A stretch of DNA of 64,000 nucleotides from Chlamydiota bacterium (GCA_022614855.1 JAKEHU010000001.1:1-64000), one strand, 5' to 3'; positions 24,623 through 33,756 are shown, counted from the first letter of the stretch. Notes: generated by a model not told the origin, from the sequence alone. Made by a program: numbers and translations.

Positions 24623-27600
24623 ATGAAATACTTCCTATTTTTTGCATTATCAATCTCCTCTCTGCTATATGGAGCTCCTTCTAAAGGAAAGCTTATCCAT
24701 GGTTCTGGAAGATGGCAACAAAACGGAGATCTCTTCGAAATCCACCAAAATTCAGACAAGATGGTGATCAACTGGGACAACTTCTCTATAGCAAAAAATG
24801 AAATAGTTCGGTTCATCCAATCTTCTAAGACAGATGGAGTGCTCAATCGAGTTACCGGCAATATGCGTTCAGATATCTTGGGATCGCTTCAAGCAAATGG
24901 AAAAGTTTATCTCATAAATCCACATGGCATCTGGATTGGACCAGAGAGCAAAATACAGGCCTGTGGTTTTATTGCTTCTGCTCTAGATTTATCTAATGAG
25001 GACTTTATATCTGGTAAAAATGAACATTTCTTTCATGTCAAAGACAGCGATGGAAAGGTGGAAAATTTCGGTGAAATTTCCTCAATTGATGGCGATGTGA
25101 TTTTATTGGGAAAATCTGTGGCAGATTTTGGAAAGATTTCCGTAGAAGATGGGTCTATAGGACTTTTTTCTACAAAAGGATTGGTGATTCAACCATCTGA
25201 AGAAGAATCCATTTTTATCTATGTGAACAAGGAGTCCATTTCTTCAGAGGATATAGAAAGAGCTGGTGGATCGGTCTATTCTCTTGCAGTGAACTGCGGA
25301 GGCATTCTCTCGAGCACAAAAATCGCAAAAAAAGGCGGCCAAATTTTTCTCTATGCAGAAGAGGGGCAAATTGTTTTTGATGGAAAAATGATCGCCAAAA
25401 ATGAAAACAGTGGAGGTCAAGTTCGCCTTTTAGGAAGCAAAGTGCATGTAAAAGAAGGAGCTCAAATTGATGTTTCAGGAATATCGCAAGGCGGTGAAGT
25501 TTTAATTGGAGGAGACTTTAAAGGAAAAAATCCTCAAATCATGAACGCTAAAAAAACGATCGTTGATAAAAATACAAACATCTTTACAGATGCCCTAGAA
25601 ACTGGCAATGGGGGAAAAGTCATTATTTGGAGTGAAGAATTTACTGCTTTTTCAGGAAACATTTCAGCCAAAGGTGGAGCTCTATCTGGAAATGGTGGAT
25701 TTGTAGAAATTTCTTCTCCTAAGCATCTCTTTTACCAAAATGGAAAAGTCACTACAGAGGCCCCTCATGGGATCTATGGGACTCTTTACCTCGATCCTGC
25801 TGATATCACGATTGCTGATTTTGGAGGGACGAGTACACCCGCCTTTCCTACAACTCCCCCTGCAACCTATGCACCTGCGGTAGCAACTGCAAGCCTCGAT
25901 GTGGCCAATGTCACTACCGCCCTAGCTACGAATAATGTATTTGTTTCCACAGCTGCTGGAGTTGGAGGAGCAGGTAGAATTTTGGTGACTAGCAATATCT
26001 CCTGGAGCGCTGCTACAACATTGACACTGCAAGCAGATCAAGATGTTTTTCTTTCTAACGTGACCATTACAAATTCCCACACTGGAAGCGGAAATTTCAC
26101 AGCAATGGATTTCAGAGGAAATACAGCAGGTACAACGACGGGTAATTTCCATGGCGTTCAAGTAGCAGTAACCACACTAAATTCTACAGAAGGAAATATC
26201 ATTCTTGAAGGACGCGGAGGTACAGCACTTGCCAACCAAGGAATCCTTTTATTGACTTCTCAGATCAATTCCCTAGGGACAGGTGCAAATGCAGCGATGG
26301 TTGAGTTGACGGGCACTAGTGGGACAGGGAACACAAGTAATGGGATTCTTCTCGGTGGACCATCTACAATCTCTACTGTAGACGGCGATGTGGAACTCAC
26401 CGGAACCTCCATTGGAGCCAGTACTTTAAGTACGGGAATTACTCTTGATAATGCATCGACAATCACATCGACTGGAACTTCCTCTGGAGGAAGCATTACA
26501 TTAAATGGCAATGGCAGTGCAAATGGAACTTCGACTGCCCATGGAATCAGATTGAATGGACTCGGAACTTCATCTTCTGTGAATGGAGCGATAATTCTCA
26601 GTGGAACTGGCGGAGGAAATGGCACAAATACGACGAATGATGGAATAACTTTCGCTGGGGGTTACCAATTCAATTCTACGGGTACCGGTGCAAATGCTGC
26701 CCCCATCACTATGACAGGAATAGGTGGTATAGGAACGGGTACAAATCGCGGGATTTCTATCATTGGAGCCGCAGGAGTAGGAGGCACCTCTAGTGTAGAT
26801 GGAGATATTACTGTAACTGGTACTGGAGGGGCAAACGTCAATTCTATTGGTATTCTTGTGAGCACTGCCGGAAAAATCCGATCCACTGGAACCGGTTCAA
26901 ATGCGGCAAATATTTCAATAACGGGCACAGGAGGAACGCCAGGCAATAATTGTTCTGGGGTTGTAGTACAAAACGTAGGAAGCATCATTTCTGCAATAGA
27001 TGGAGATATCGCCATTACAGGCACAGGAGGAAGCGGAGCTGGAGCAATTGGCAATAATGGAGTTGCCTTTCAAGCTGGGGGTGTATTGAGTGTAACTGGA
27101 TCTGGTTCCGTCGATATCGATGGGACAGGAACAGGCCTTACTGGAGCGGGTCTATTGATCAACAATGCACAGGTGACAAAGTCAACTGGAACATTAGATA
27201 TCACCGCTGTTGGACCAGGTACAGGAATTTCTATGGTAAATGCTGCATCACAAATTGGAGGAGGTTCTGGCGACGTAACTCTTACTACAGAGACCATTAC
27301 CCTTACAAGTGGGCAAATTCTCGGAACCGGGGTTCTTACAATACAAACCTTAAATCCTGCAACTTCTATGGCTCTTGGCACGGGAGCAGTGGGCACTCTT
27401 TCGCTAAATAATACAGAACTTTCTACAATCCAACCTGGTTTCAATACTGTTATTTTTGGTCGATCTAATGCAACTAATACTGTCCAAATGCAGGCTTTTA
27501 CCTTCTCAAATCCCATGGTAGTAAGAGGAGCAAATATAAATGTTTTAGGGGCGATAGCTAATGGTGCTAATAACATTACTTTTAATATTGGCACTTCTGG

Positions 27601-28231
27601 AACTGGAACCGGATCCACTTCTATCAATGCGCTAGTGACTACATCTGGAACTTTTCAAGTGAATGGTGGAGCACCTTCTAATACATTCACAATTGGTGTC
27701 ACTGGATTGACTGCAAACCTGCAAGGCGGTGGAGCGACAAATACCTTGAATGGGCCAAATGCGCTGAACTCATGGCTCATTACTGGAAATGGTCAAGGCA
27801 TTTTAAATTCGACAATTTTCTTTAATTTTATGCAAATCCTTGTAGGTGGTACGCTGGATGATACTTTTACTTTTAACGGTCCTTTTCAAATTTCAGGATC
27901 TCCTGGAATTGATGGAAATTTAGGAACGAACACTTTAATTGTACCATTTAATATCGATACAGAATTGATATTCACTGGACCCAATTCAGGCTTCATCTTT
28001 CCTCAAGGAGCCCCTGGGCTGACTGAATTCATCAATATTCAAAATCTCATCGGAAATTTTGTTTCAACTATCGATGGAATAAGTTTGGACTTTCTACAAA
28101 CTTTGAACCAAATGAAATACTATTTTATCCTTTGGCGAAGCTATGAAAAATCTTATGAATGGTTCGATTCTGTCTACCGTTTTCCTTTTGATACTTCTCA
28201 ACTCGCCTCCTGGAGAATCTCTCCTTTTTAG
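24623..28231 (+). CDS. Two-partner secretion exoprotein (TpsA, filamentous-haemagglutinin type)
   Basis: A 1202-residue secreted protein starting at the ATG at 24623 (MKYFLFFALSISSLLYGAPS, a clean signal peptide). The longer in-frame start at 24563 lies inside tpsB. A TPS domain follows at about 20-260, with landmarks DGVLNRVTGNMRSDILGSLQ and INPHGIWIGPESKI. The rest is a predicted beta-helix made of Gly/Thr/Asn-rich repeats (units such as STGTGANAA and TGTGG) at about 560-1000. A non-repetitive C-terminus (IDGISLDFLQTLNQMKYYFI to ISPF) follows. It is likely an adhesin or surface filament exported by the TpsB encoded upstream. G+C is higher in the repeat region, and long antisense open frames there are shadows. 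Confidence 0.85.
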   Translation: MKYFLFFALSISSLLYGAPSKGKLIHGSGRWQQNGDLFEIHQNSDKMVINWDNFSIAKNEIVRFIQSSKTDGVLNRVTGNMRSDILGSLQANGKVYLINPHGIWIGPESKIQACGFIASALDLSNEDFISGKNEHFFHVKDSDGKVENFGEISSIDGDVILLGKSVADFGKISVEDGSIGLFSTKGLVIQPSEEESIFIYVNKESISSEDIERAGGSVYSLAVNCGGILSSTKIAKKGGQIFLYAEEGQIVFDGKMIAKNENSGGQVRLLGSKVHVKEGAQIDVSGISQGGEVLIGGDFKGKNPQIMNAKKTIVDKNTNIFTDALETGNGGKVIIWSEEFTAFSGNISAKGGALSGNGGFVEISSPKHLFYQNGKVTTEAPHGIYGTLYLDPADITIADFGGTSTPAFPTTPPATYAPAVATASLDVANVTTALATNNVFVSTAAGVGGAGRILVTSNISWSAATTLTLQADQDVFLSNVTITNSHTGSGNFTAMDFRGNTAGTTTGNFHGVQVAVTTLNSTEGNIILEGRGGTALANQGILLLTSQINSLGTGANAAMVELTGTSGTGNTSNGILLGGPSTISTVDGDVELTGTSIGASTLSTGITLDNASTITSTGTSSGGSITLNGNGSANGTSTAHGIRLNGLGTSSSVNGAIILSGTGGGNGTNTTNDGITFAGGYQFNSTGTGANAAPITMTGIGGIGTGTNRGISIIGAAGVGGTSSVDGDITVTGTGGANVNSIGILVSTAGKIRSTGTGSNAANISITGTGGTPGNNCSGVVVQNVGSIISAIDGDIAITGTGGSGAGAIGNNGVAFQAGGVLSVTGSGSVDIDGTGTGLTGAGLLINNAQVTKSTGTLDITAVGPGTGISMVNAASQIGGGSGDVTLTTETITLTSGQILGTGVLTIQTLNPATSMALGTGAVGTLSLNNTELSTIQPGFNTVIFGRSNATNTVQMQAFTFSNPMVVRGANINVLGAIANGANNITFNIGTSGTGTGSTSINALVTTSGTFQVNGGAPSNTFTIGVTGLTANLQGGGATNTLNGPNALNSWLITGNGQGILNSTIFFNFMQILVGGTLDDTFTFNGPFQISGSPGIDGNLGTNTLIVPFNIDTELIFTGPNSGFIFPQGAPGLTEFINIQNLIGNFVSTIDGISLDFLQTLNQMKYYFILWRSYEKSYEWFDSVYRFPFDTSQLASWRISPF

Positions 28232-28275
28232 AATTGTTGAATAATCTTATGATGTAACAAAAAGAAACTGTAATT

Positions 28276-28797
28276 GTGGAAAAATATCCTCTCGAACAAC
28301 TCATCACGATCAAAGAAAAAAAATTAGAAGAAGCAGAAAAAGTTTTACGGCAAAAAAAAGAGATTTTGCAAAGAGAACGAGAAGTTTTGGTATCTCTTGA
28401 AGAAGAAAGAGATAAGGTCAAAGAGCACAAAGATTTAAAGCTTGCACAACTTCGGGAGATGTTAGATACAGGAGCAAGAACAGATAAAATTCGTCAAATG
28501 AAAGACTATTTGTCCGTTGTTCAAGAAGAATTGAAAAAAAAAGAGATCAAAGTAAAAAATCAACTGGCTAAAGTAGAGATTGCTGAAAGAGAAGTTGAAG
28601 AAGCTAGGAAAATGCTGGTAAAAAAACAGAAAGAAATGGAAAAACTGGTGCAACATCGCAAAGAATGGACAAAAGAAATGGCTTACGAAATAGAAAGAAA
28701 AGAAGAGCTAGTATCTGATGAAATTGGAACTGTAAGACATGTTTTGAAGAAACACCACGCAAAAAGCCATAAACGATCTAATAGAGGAAAAAAATAG
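28276..28797 (+). CDS. cdsO: T3SS stalk/central protein CdsO (SctO, YscO/FliJ-like)
   Basis: A 173-residue almost wholly coiled-coil protein rich in Lys and Glu, with heptads visible through 5-110 (KEKKLEEAEKVLRQKKEILQ) and 120-160. SctO/FliJ proteins form the central stalk of the ATPase hexamer and escort chaperones. In Chlamydia, cdsO (CT670) directly follows cdsN; here a TPS pair separates them. I take the GTG at 28276 as start because the coiled coil begins at once; an ATG further in would lose that part. It overlaps cdsP by one base (TAGTG). The Shine-Dalgarno is weak, consistent with read-through from the upstream gene. Confidence 0.72.
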   Translation: MEKYPLEQLITIKEKKLEEAEKVLRQKKEILQREREVLVSLEEERDKVKEHKDLKLAQLREMLDTGARTDKIRQMKDYLSVVQEELKKKEIKVKNQLAKVEIAEREVEEARKMLVKKQKEMEKLVQHRKEWTKEMAYEIERKEELVSDEIGTVRHVLKKHHAKSHKRSNRGKK

Positions 28798-29909
28798 TGG
28801 TGGTTCGGCACATATCAGGAGAAGGAGAAAAACCAGAACCCTCAGAACTTAAAAAGAAAAAAGGAGTAGATGCCGAATCTTTTCGAGATATGATGAGGGT
28901 GGGAAAAGCAAGAGAGGTCGATCCCGAAGAAAAACGCAAAAGAAAAAGAAGAGAAGAAGCTGAAGGAGTTGCTCCTGGAAAACCAAAAGCATTTTTTATT
29001 GAGCCTTCCCCGCCGAAAGCAAAGGGGTCAGAAGATAAATTTAAATTAAGTCTTGAAGGAAAAGTCGGAACAGGAGCTCTCCCTTCTGCTCCTTCTCCCC
29101 CTGAAACATACCCTCAAGAAGAAGAATATCTTTCCATTTCTGAAGTAGAACCAGCTAGAGAAAAAAAAGAGAAAAGAGCAGAGAAAAAAAAGGGTGAGCC
29201 TCCTACTCAGAAACCAAAAGGAAAAAAAATTCCCAAAAAAGGGGTTCCCTTAGAAAGAAAACTTCTTATTGAACCAAAAGCTGCCTTCAAACCTGAAAGA
29301 ACACAAACTTTTTTTGAAGAATTGGGAAAGACCATTTCTGAAAAGGAGAAAAAAATTGAAGAAGAGGTTGCGGAAGAATTGGCTCCTCCCCTACCTTTGC
29401 CTCCAGGTTCCTGGGAAACCATTCGAACACTGGAAAAGGAGGCGGAAAAAGAGCTTTTAGCGGAATTGCCACTGACGCCATCCGTGCCTATTCAAACATA
29501 TCCTGAAATCCCTACTGGCTTTGCTATTACAGGAGGAGTTGAACTTCATCTTCCTCCTCAAATGATTGAATTATTTGAAAGAATGGTAGGAGTGATGACC
29601 GTGATGAATCTTTCAGGAATAACAGAAACAACTATTCATTTGACCTCTCCTCAATTTTCTAATTCCATTTTTTATGGATCACAAATTGTCATTTCAGAAT
29701 TTACCACTGCACCAAAAGCATTTAATGTAGAATTCAAGGGTTCCCCGCAATCCATCGCCTTAATTCAAAGATATAGTCCGGAAATCCTAGCGACTTTTGC
29801 TGCGGGTAATTATAATTTTAGTGTAAACAGAATAGAAACAAGTTTGCTTGGAGCAGGAAAACCGCCTGTTAAAAAAAGAGGCAAAGTAACAAGAAAAAAA
29901 AAGGCTTAA
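28797..29909 (+). CDS. cdsP: T3SS needle-length/switch protein CdsP-like (first paralog)
   Basis: A 370-residue protein beginning at a GTG that overlaps the cdsO stop. Residues 1-240 are Lys/Glu/Pro-rich and disordered (for example KRKRREEAEGVAPGKPKAFF). The last about 130 residues form a compact alpha-beta domain (LFERMVGVMTVMNLSGITET..TIHLTSPQFSNS). That layout, a disordered N-terminus plus a compact C-terminal T3S4-like domain, is the pattern of YscP/FliK ruler proteins. Chlamydia has CdsP (CT671) in this slot. The next gene repeats the C-terminal domain. The SctP role is inferred. Confidence 0.6.
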   Translation: MVVRHISGEGEKPEPSELKKKKGVDAESFRDMMRVGKAREVDPEEKRKRKRREEAEGVAPGKPKAFFIEPSPPKAKGSEDKFKLSLEGKVGTGALPSAPSPPETYPQEEEYLSISEVEPAREKKEKRAEKKKGEPPTQKPKGKKIPKKGVPLERKLLIEPKAAFKPERTQTFFEELGKTISEKEKKIEEEVAEELAPPLPLPPGSWETIRTLEKEAEKELLAELPLTPSVPIQTYPEIPTGFAITGGVELHLPPQMIELFERMVGVMTVMNLSGITETTIHLTSPQFSNSIFYGSQIVISEFTTAPKAFNVEFKGSPQSIALIQRYSPEILATFAAGNYNFSVNRIETSLLGAGKPPVKKRGKVTRKKKA

Positions 29910-29912
29910 ATT

Positions 29913-30560
29913 ATGGTTCATATACACTTTGATAATTACAAAATAGATGGTCAAAAAGATTTAAGGCCAAAATGGGATCAAAAAGCTCCTACAAAAAAAT
30001 TTCCCTTGTCTCAATCTGACAAAAAGGGATCCATTTCGGAAAAGGTAAAAAAAGAACTTCACAAGACCATTGCTTCTGTAATTTCAAAAGAAAAAAACGA
30101 TGTAGCAACTGCTCCTTGTCTTCCCCCTTCTTTTTTCAACTCGCTAGCTCCAGAAAATGGTTTTGAAGTGAAAAAAATTTCTGAAGTAACTGCTATTTGG
30201 CAGGAGCTCTTTGATAAAATGGTTGGGATACTCACTTCTGTACATAAAGAGGGAATTCAAGAAACGATCATTACTTTAAATTCCCCTGAATTTTCTAACT
30301 CTCCTTTCTTTGGTACAAAGATCTCTATTGTCGAGTATACAACTACTGCACCTAAAATTTTTAACATTCATTTTTTTGCTTCAGAACAACCGCTATCTCT
30401 CATTAAAAATAATGCAGCTGCTTTGGTTGCTGCTCTTAACGGAGCAAATCTGCCATTTCAAATTGGAAGAATCGATACTTCTCTGCAAACTCTGCCTACT
30501 TTAGAAAAAAATCGAAATGGAAGAGAAAAGGAGCAGGAGTCTTCAAGAGAAAATGAATAA
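29913..30560 (+). CDS. CdsP paralog with the same C-terminal domain
   Basis: A 215-residue protein whose residues about 100-205 align by eye with the end of the preceding protein. The pairs include LFDKMVGILTSVHKEGIQET against LFERMVGVMTVMNLSGITET, SPEFSNSPFFGTKISIVEYT against SPQFSNSIFYGSQIVISEFT, and IGRIDTSLQ against VNRIETSLL. It lacks the long charged N-terminal region. The two genes are 3 bases apart and clearly arose by tandem duplication of the T3S4-like domain. This one may be a second export-switch subunit. The C-terminal tail is basic and overlaps the cdsQ start. Confidence 0.7.
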   Translation: MVHIHFDNYKIDGQKDLRPKWDQKAPTKKFPLSQSDKKGSISEKVKKELHKTIASVISKEKNDVATAPCLPPSFFNSLAPENGFEVKKISEVTAIWQELFDKMVGILTSVHKEGIQETIITLNSPEFSNSPFFGTKISIVEYTTTAPKIFNIHFFASEQPLSLIKNNAAALVAALNGANLPFQIGRIDTSLQTLPTLEKNRNGREKEQESSRENE

Positions 30561-31722
30561 AATGCACACCGCTCCACTTTCTTTGATAAAATCAGTGGAT
30601 TTTGCCTTAAAAGAATTGGGCACTACCCCAATCTGGGGTTTCCCTCCCTCAATTTCCTGGGAAGACCTTGCAAACAATTTTGCACAAGTCTTCCATGTAA
30701 ATAAATGTAAAATTTCTCCTAGCCAAACACAATTTCGCAAAAAAGAGAACCTTTTAGATGGCTTTGAAAAAAAAAACCATCTTATTTCTATTTTGCTCAC
30801 CCCTCTTACAGGAAAAGCTTTTTGGATATTAGGCCAGCAGGATGCTGCTAAACTCACTGCGAAACTTCTATTAGAGGAAAAAGCTGCAAAGGGGTTTTCA
30901 ACAGATTCTTTGCGCCAGGGATTTCATTTTTTTCTCTGTTTAAAAGCTCTTGGAATCCTGCAAAAAGAAGCGATGTTTGAGGATTTTTCTTTTAAAATGG
31001 AAGAGGCAATTTCTTTGCCAGAAGAGAATGCTTTTTCCATAGATATTTCCATTTATCTTGATACCTTAAAAATATGGGGAAGATTGATTATTTCCAATGA
31101 GTTAAAAGAATCTTTTAAACAACATTTTGCTTTGAGAAAAACGGATCTTCTAAGAGAAAAAAGAATTCAAGACCTCTTTTTTCCTTTGAAAATGGAAATT
31201 GGAAATGTAACGATTCCTCTTCCCAAATGGAAAAAGATTTCGGTAGGAGATTTAATCCTTTTAGATAAATGCAGTTTAAATCCAGATGAATGGAAGGGTA
31301 TCTGTAATGTAAGTCTGGCAAATACATCCCTTTTTCAAGCAAGAATCAAAGCAAATGAGGTAAAAATTTTCGAATATGCTTTTTTTCAAAAGGAGGAATT
31401 AATGATAGAAGAAAATGAAGATGAAATCATGTTACCAGATGAAGAATTTGAAGAAGAAAAAAAACTATCCAAAGAAAAACAGAATCTCAGCGAAAAATTG
31501 GTTTCAACAAAAGAGATCCCCTTGACAATCCGCGTAGAAGTCGGACGGATCAAGATGAAGCTCGAAAAAATTTTAGAACTAGAGCCGGGGACTGTACTAG
31601 AATTACCTATTGGACCAGAGCATGGAGTATTTTTATCCATTGATGGCCAATTGATCGGCAAAGGAGAGCTTGTAAAAATTGGAGAGAGGGTAGGAGTGAA
31701 AATTTTGCAAATAGAAGAATGA
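30553..31722 (+). CDS. cdsQ: T3SS cytoplasmic ring / sorting platform protein CdsQ (SctQ)
   Basis: A 389-residue protein in the slot of CT672. The N-terminal part (about 1-230) is a helical domain without known motifs. The C-terminal about 70 residues form an SPOA (FliN/SctQ) domain: LTIRVEVGRIKMKLEKILEL, then EPGTVLELPIGPEHGVFLSI and DGQLIGKGELVKIGERVGVK. Such domains self-assemble into the sorting platform below the export gate. The ATG at 30553 overlaps the previous gene by eight bases; another ATG follows at 30562. A second in-frame start inside the gene has a perfect ribosome binding site (31390-31404) and would yield a 106-residue SPOA-only form. Confidence 0.88.
   Translation: MNKMHTAPLSLIKSVDFALKELGTTPIWGFPPSISWEDLANNFAQVFHVNKCKISPSQTQFRKKENLLDGFEKKNHLISILLTPLTGKAFWILGQQDAAKLTAKLLLEEKAAKGFSTDSLRQGFHFFLCLKALGILQKEAMFEDFSFKMEEAISLPEENAFSIDISIYLDTLKIWGRLIISNELKESFKQHFALRKTDLLREKRIQDLFFPLKMEIGNVTIPLPKWKKISVGDLILLDKCSLNPDEWKGICNVSLANTSLFQARIKANEVKIFEYAFFQKEELMIEENEDEIMLPDEEFEEEKKLSKEKQNLSEKLVSTKEIPLTIRVEVGRIKMKLEKILELEPGTVLELPIGPEHGVFLSIDGQLIGKGELVKIGERVGVKILQIEE
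31390..31404 (+). promoter_or_regulatory. Internal ribosome binding site and start for a short CdsQ (SctQ-C)
   Basis: Inside cdsQ, AAGGAGG is followed after five bases by ATG (31402-31404), in the cdsQ reading frame. The match to the anti-Shine-Dalgarno is perfect and the spacing is ideal. Translation from here gives 106 residues carrying the acidic linker and the SPOA domain (31402-31722). Internal starts producing SctQ-C are known from Yersinia YscQ, Shigella Spa33 and Salmonella SpaO; the same design is seen here by sequence. Confidence 0.75.
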
Positions 31723-31762
31723 GAATCGGACAAAGGCACAGGTGTAGACTACGGACGAAGGA

Positions 31763-31830
31763 TGAATTATGAAAGATGAAGATTTGGAGAGGGAGTCAAA
31801 GAAACCTGCAATTTCTTCTTTCATAATTCA
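31763..31830. repeat. Hairpin repeat between cdsQ and the kinase gene
   Basis: The left arm TGAATTATGAAAGATGAAGAT (within 31763-31784) pairs with the right arm ATTTCTTCTTTCATAATTCA (31811-31830), about 20 paired bases around a loop of about 25 bases. It lies in the 134-base gap between cdsQ and the Pkn5-like gene. It may terminate or pause transcription between the two, or protect an mRNA end. The stem is not GC-rich and no T-run follows, so it is not a standard terminator. Confidence 0.5.
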
Positions 31831-31856
31831 ACATTCATACTTCATACTTTAAAAAT

Positions 31857-33479
31857 ATGGGCGAAGAAGAGGTATTTTTCAAACAAACTACGCTTCCTTC
31901 TGCTCGCGAATCAAAAGAATCCAATATCCCGATTCCAGAAAGGATCGGCCCTTATAAAATTGAAAGTTTATTGGCTAAAGGGGGCATGAGCCTGCTTTAC
32001 ATTGGAATCGACCCAAAAAATAAACAAAAGCTTCTCGTCGTTAAAACATTATTTCCTGAATATGTGAATCATCCCGAAATGGTGGACCATTTTCTTTGGG
32101 AAGCCAAAATCATTGCAATGACCGACCATCCAAACATTGTCAAGTTATATGGACAAGGTCAATGGGAAAAAGGTCTTTACATTGCAATGGAATTCATTCA
32201 AGGCATTTCTTTGAGCCAGTTTATTCTCCAACAATCGCTTTCTTTAAAACGCTCTTTAGAAATCATCTTACAAGTCGCTTATGCACTTTGTCATCTACAT
32301 AGCCATGGTGTCATCCATCGCGATTTAAAGCCTGAAAATATTCTAATCAGAGAAGATGGGGAAATAAAAGTAGTCGATTTTGGAATTGCTCAATTACATG
32401 AAGACCATTTTTCTCAAAAAAGCACAATTGAAAAAAAAATCGTCGGCACCCCTTCTTACATGAGCCCTGAACAAAAGGAAAATCCTCTTAATATTTCCTT
32501 TTTATCCGATATTTATTCACTTGGCATCATCGCTTATGAACTACTTGTAGGAAAATTGAGTTATGGATTGATTCAGTTGAATATCCTTCCCTTGGGACTA
32601 CAAAAAATCATCGGCAAAGCGCTTGCTATTTCTCCCAAAGAACGGTACCAAGATGTTGTTGATTTCATCACAGATATTTCGGGATATCTAAAATCTCCTG
32701 AGATGGAAAGAGAAAAACCCGGAAGCGATCAGATAAAAGAATTTTTAGAACTTGCACAGCAAGCTCAAGGCCAGCTTTCCCCAAGCCAAGTTCCAAAATG
32801 GAGAGAAATGGAAATCGGTCTGAGCAAAATTCGCTCTACCGGCGATATTGGCCTTTACTACGATTTTTATCAATTTGCCAATAATACATATGGCATTATC
32901 TTTGCTGAAACGATCTCAGTAGGAATGCAAAGCTGCATCCACATTTCCATTTTGCGAGGTTTGATTCGCTCTCTATTGAGTGAACCAATGCAGGATCGAT
33001 CCAAGCCGATAAACCTTTCAAAGTTTTTTCAAAAGCTAAACTTTCTCATTTGTGAAGACCGCATTAAAATGCAGTTTGCTTTTGGATTTCTCTTGCTTAA
33101 CCCCTTTCAAAATATGCTTTCTTTCATCTCTTCTGGCTTTGGCTCTTTAGTTCACGTAGCAAGCGGCAGCGACCATCCAAGGTTGATTTCTTCCCCAAAC
33201 TCCTACCTCGGCATCGATAGATCTTCTCTATTTTCAGAAGCAACTGACAATTGGAATGAAGGAGATTTTCTCGTTTTGCACTCTTTAATCCTACAAGATA
33301 AAACAAAAGAAGAAGAGATGAAACAGATCGAAACTAAATTAATTGATTTTGTCTCAAAACACCTTCTTCTTTCTCCCCAAAAAGCTGCTGAATCAATGCT
33401 AAAAAAAACCGCTTCTATCTCTCTAACCTCTTTACAAAGACAACCAAAATTTCTTCTCTGCCTGCAACGCATTTCCTAA
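31857..33479 (+). CDS. pkn5: T3SS-linked serine/threonine protein kinase Pkn5
   Basis: A 540-residue kinase with a full Hanks-type catalytic domain at about 30-290. The glycine loop is AKGGMSLLYIG (40-50), the ATP-binding lysine is Lys63 (VVKTL), HRDLKPEN is at 154-161, DFG at 174-176, and the activation segment is GTPSYMSPEQ. All key catalytic residues look intact. The C-terminal about 240 residues show no recognised domain or membrane helix. In Chlamydia, pkn5 (CT673) lies between cdsQ and cdsC, as here, and its product is reported to be a T3SS-associated kinase. The FHA domains of CdsD could be readers of its phosphorylation; that link is inference. Confidence 0.88.
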   Translation: MGEEEVFFKQTTLPSARESKESNIPIPERIGPYKIESLLAKGGMSLLYIGIDPKNKQKLLVVKTLFPEYVNHPEMVDHFLWEAKIIAMTDHPNIVKLYGQGQWEKGLYIAMEFIQGISLSQFILQQSLSLKRSLEIILQVAYALCHLHSHGVIHRDLKPENILIREDGEIKVVDFGIAQLHEDHFSQKSTIEKKIVGTPSYMSPEQKENPLNISFLSDIYSLGIIAYELLVGKLSYGLIQLNILPLGLQKIIGKALAISPKERYQDVVDFITDISGYLKSPEMEREKPGSDQIKEFLELAQQAQGQLSPSQVPKWREMEIGLSKIRSTGDIGLYYDFYQFANNTYGIIFAETISVGMQSCIHISILRGLIRSLLSEPMQDRSKPINLSKFFQKLNFLICEDRIKMQFAFGFLLLNPFQNMLSFISSGFGSLVHVASGSDHPRLISSPNSYLGIDRSSLFSEATDNWNEGDFLVLHSLILQDKTKEEEMKQIETKLIDFVSKHLLLSPQKAAESMLKKTASISLTSLQRQPKFLLCLQRIS

Positions 33480-33495
33480 ATCATCAAAATCTTTT

Positions 33496-33627
33496 TTCTT
33501 TCTCTGTGTGCTCTGTGATCTCTGTGGTTAAAATAAAAAAATCCGGACAAATACTGGATGATCTTATAATTTAAATGTTTTGAGGATTATCACCACAGAG
33601 ATCGCAGAGGACACAGAGAAGAAAGAA
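33496..33627. repeat. CACAGAG-type inverted repeat
   Basis: The left arm TTCTTTCTCTGTGTGCTCTG with GATCTCTGTGGT (33496-33528) and the right arm ACCACAGAGATCGCAGAGGA with CACAGAGAAGAAAGAA (33592-33627) are inverted copies around an AT-rich centre. The right arm carries the iterated CACAGAG word that I recall from intergenic repeats in many unrelated bacteria. A half copy (CTCTGTGTACTCTGTGCTCT) is at 60881-60909. The 441-base gap 33480-33920 holds this repeat, the next palindrome and no gene. Confidence 0.6.
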
Positions 33628-33756
33628 TTGTGGTCTGATTTCTGAGATAGCGGTTGAGTTTAATTTATAGCTGAATTTTGGGTATTATTTGTGCATTTAT
33701 TTCTAATTGTTGGTATAAAACTTTCATCAGGCTTGAGAGAGTAGCAAATAATATCT

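Noticed and set aside
26260-27627. Three long minus-strand open frames (121, 130 and 185 codons) opposite the tpsA repeats
   Set aside because: They are Pro/Val-rich shadows created by the Gly/Thr-rich repeat codons of tpsA; no start signals or family patterns support them.
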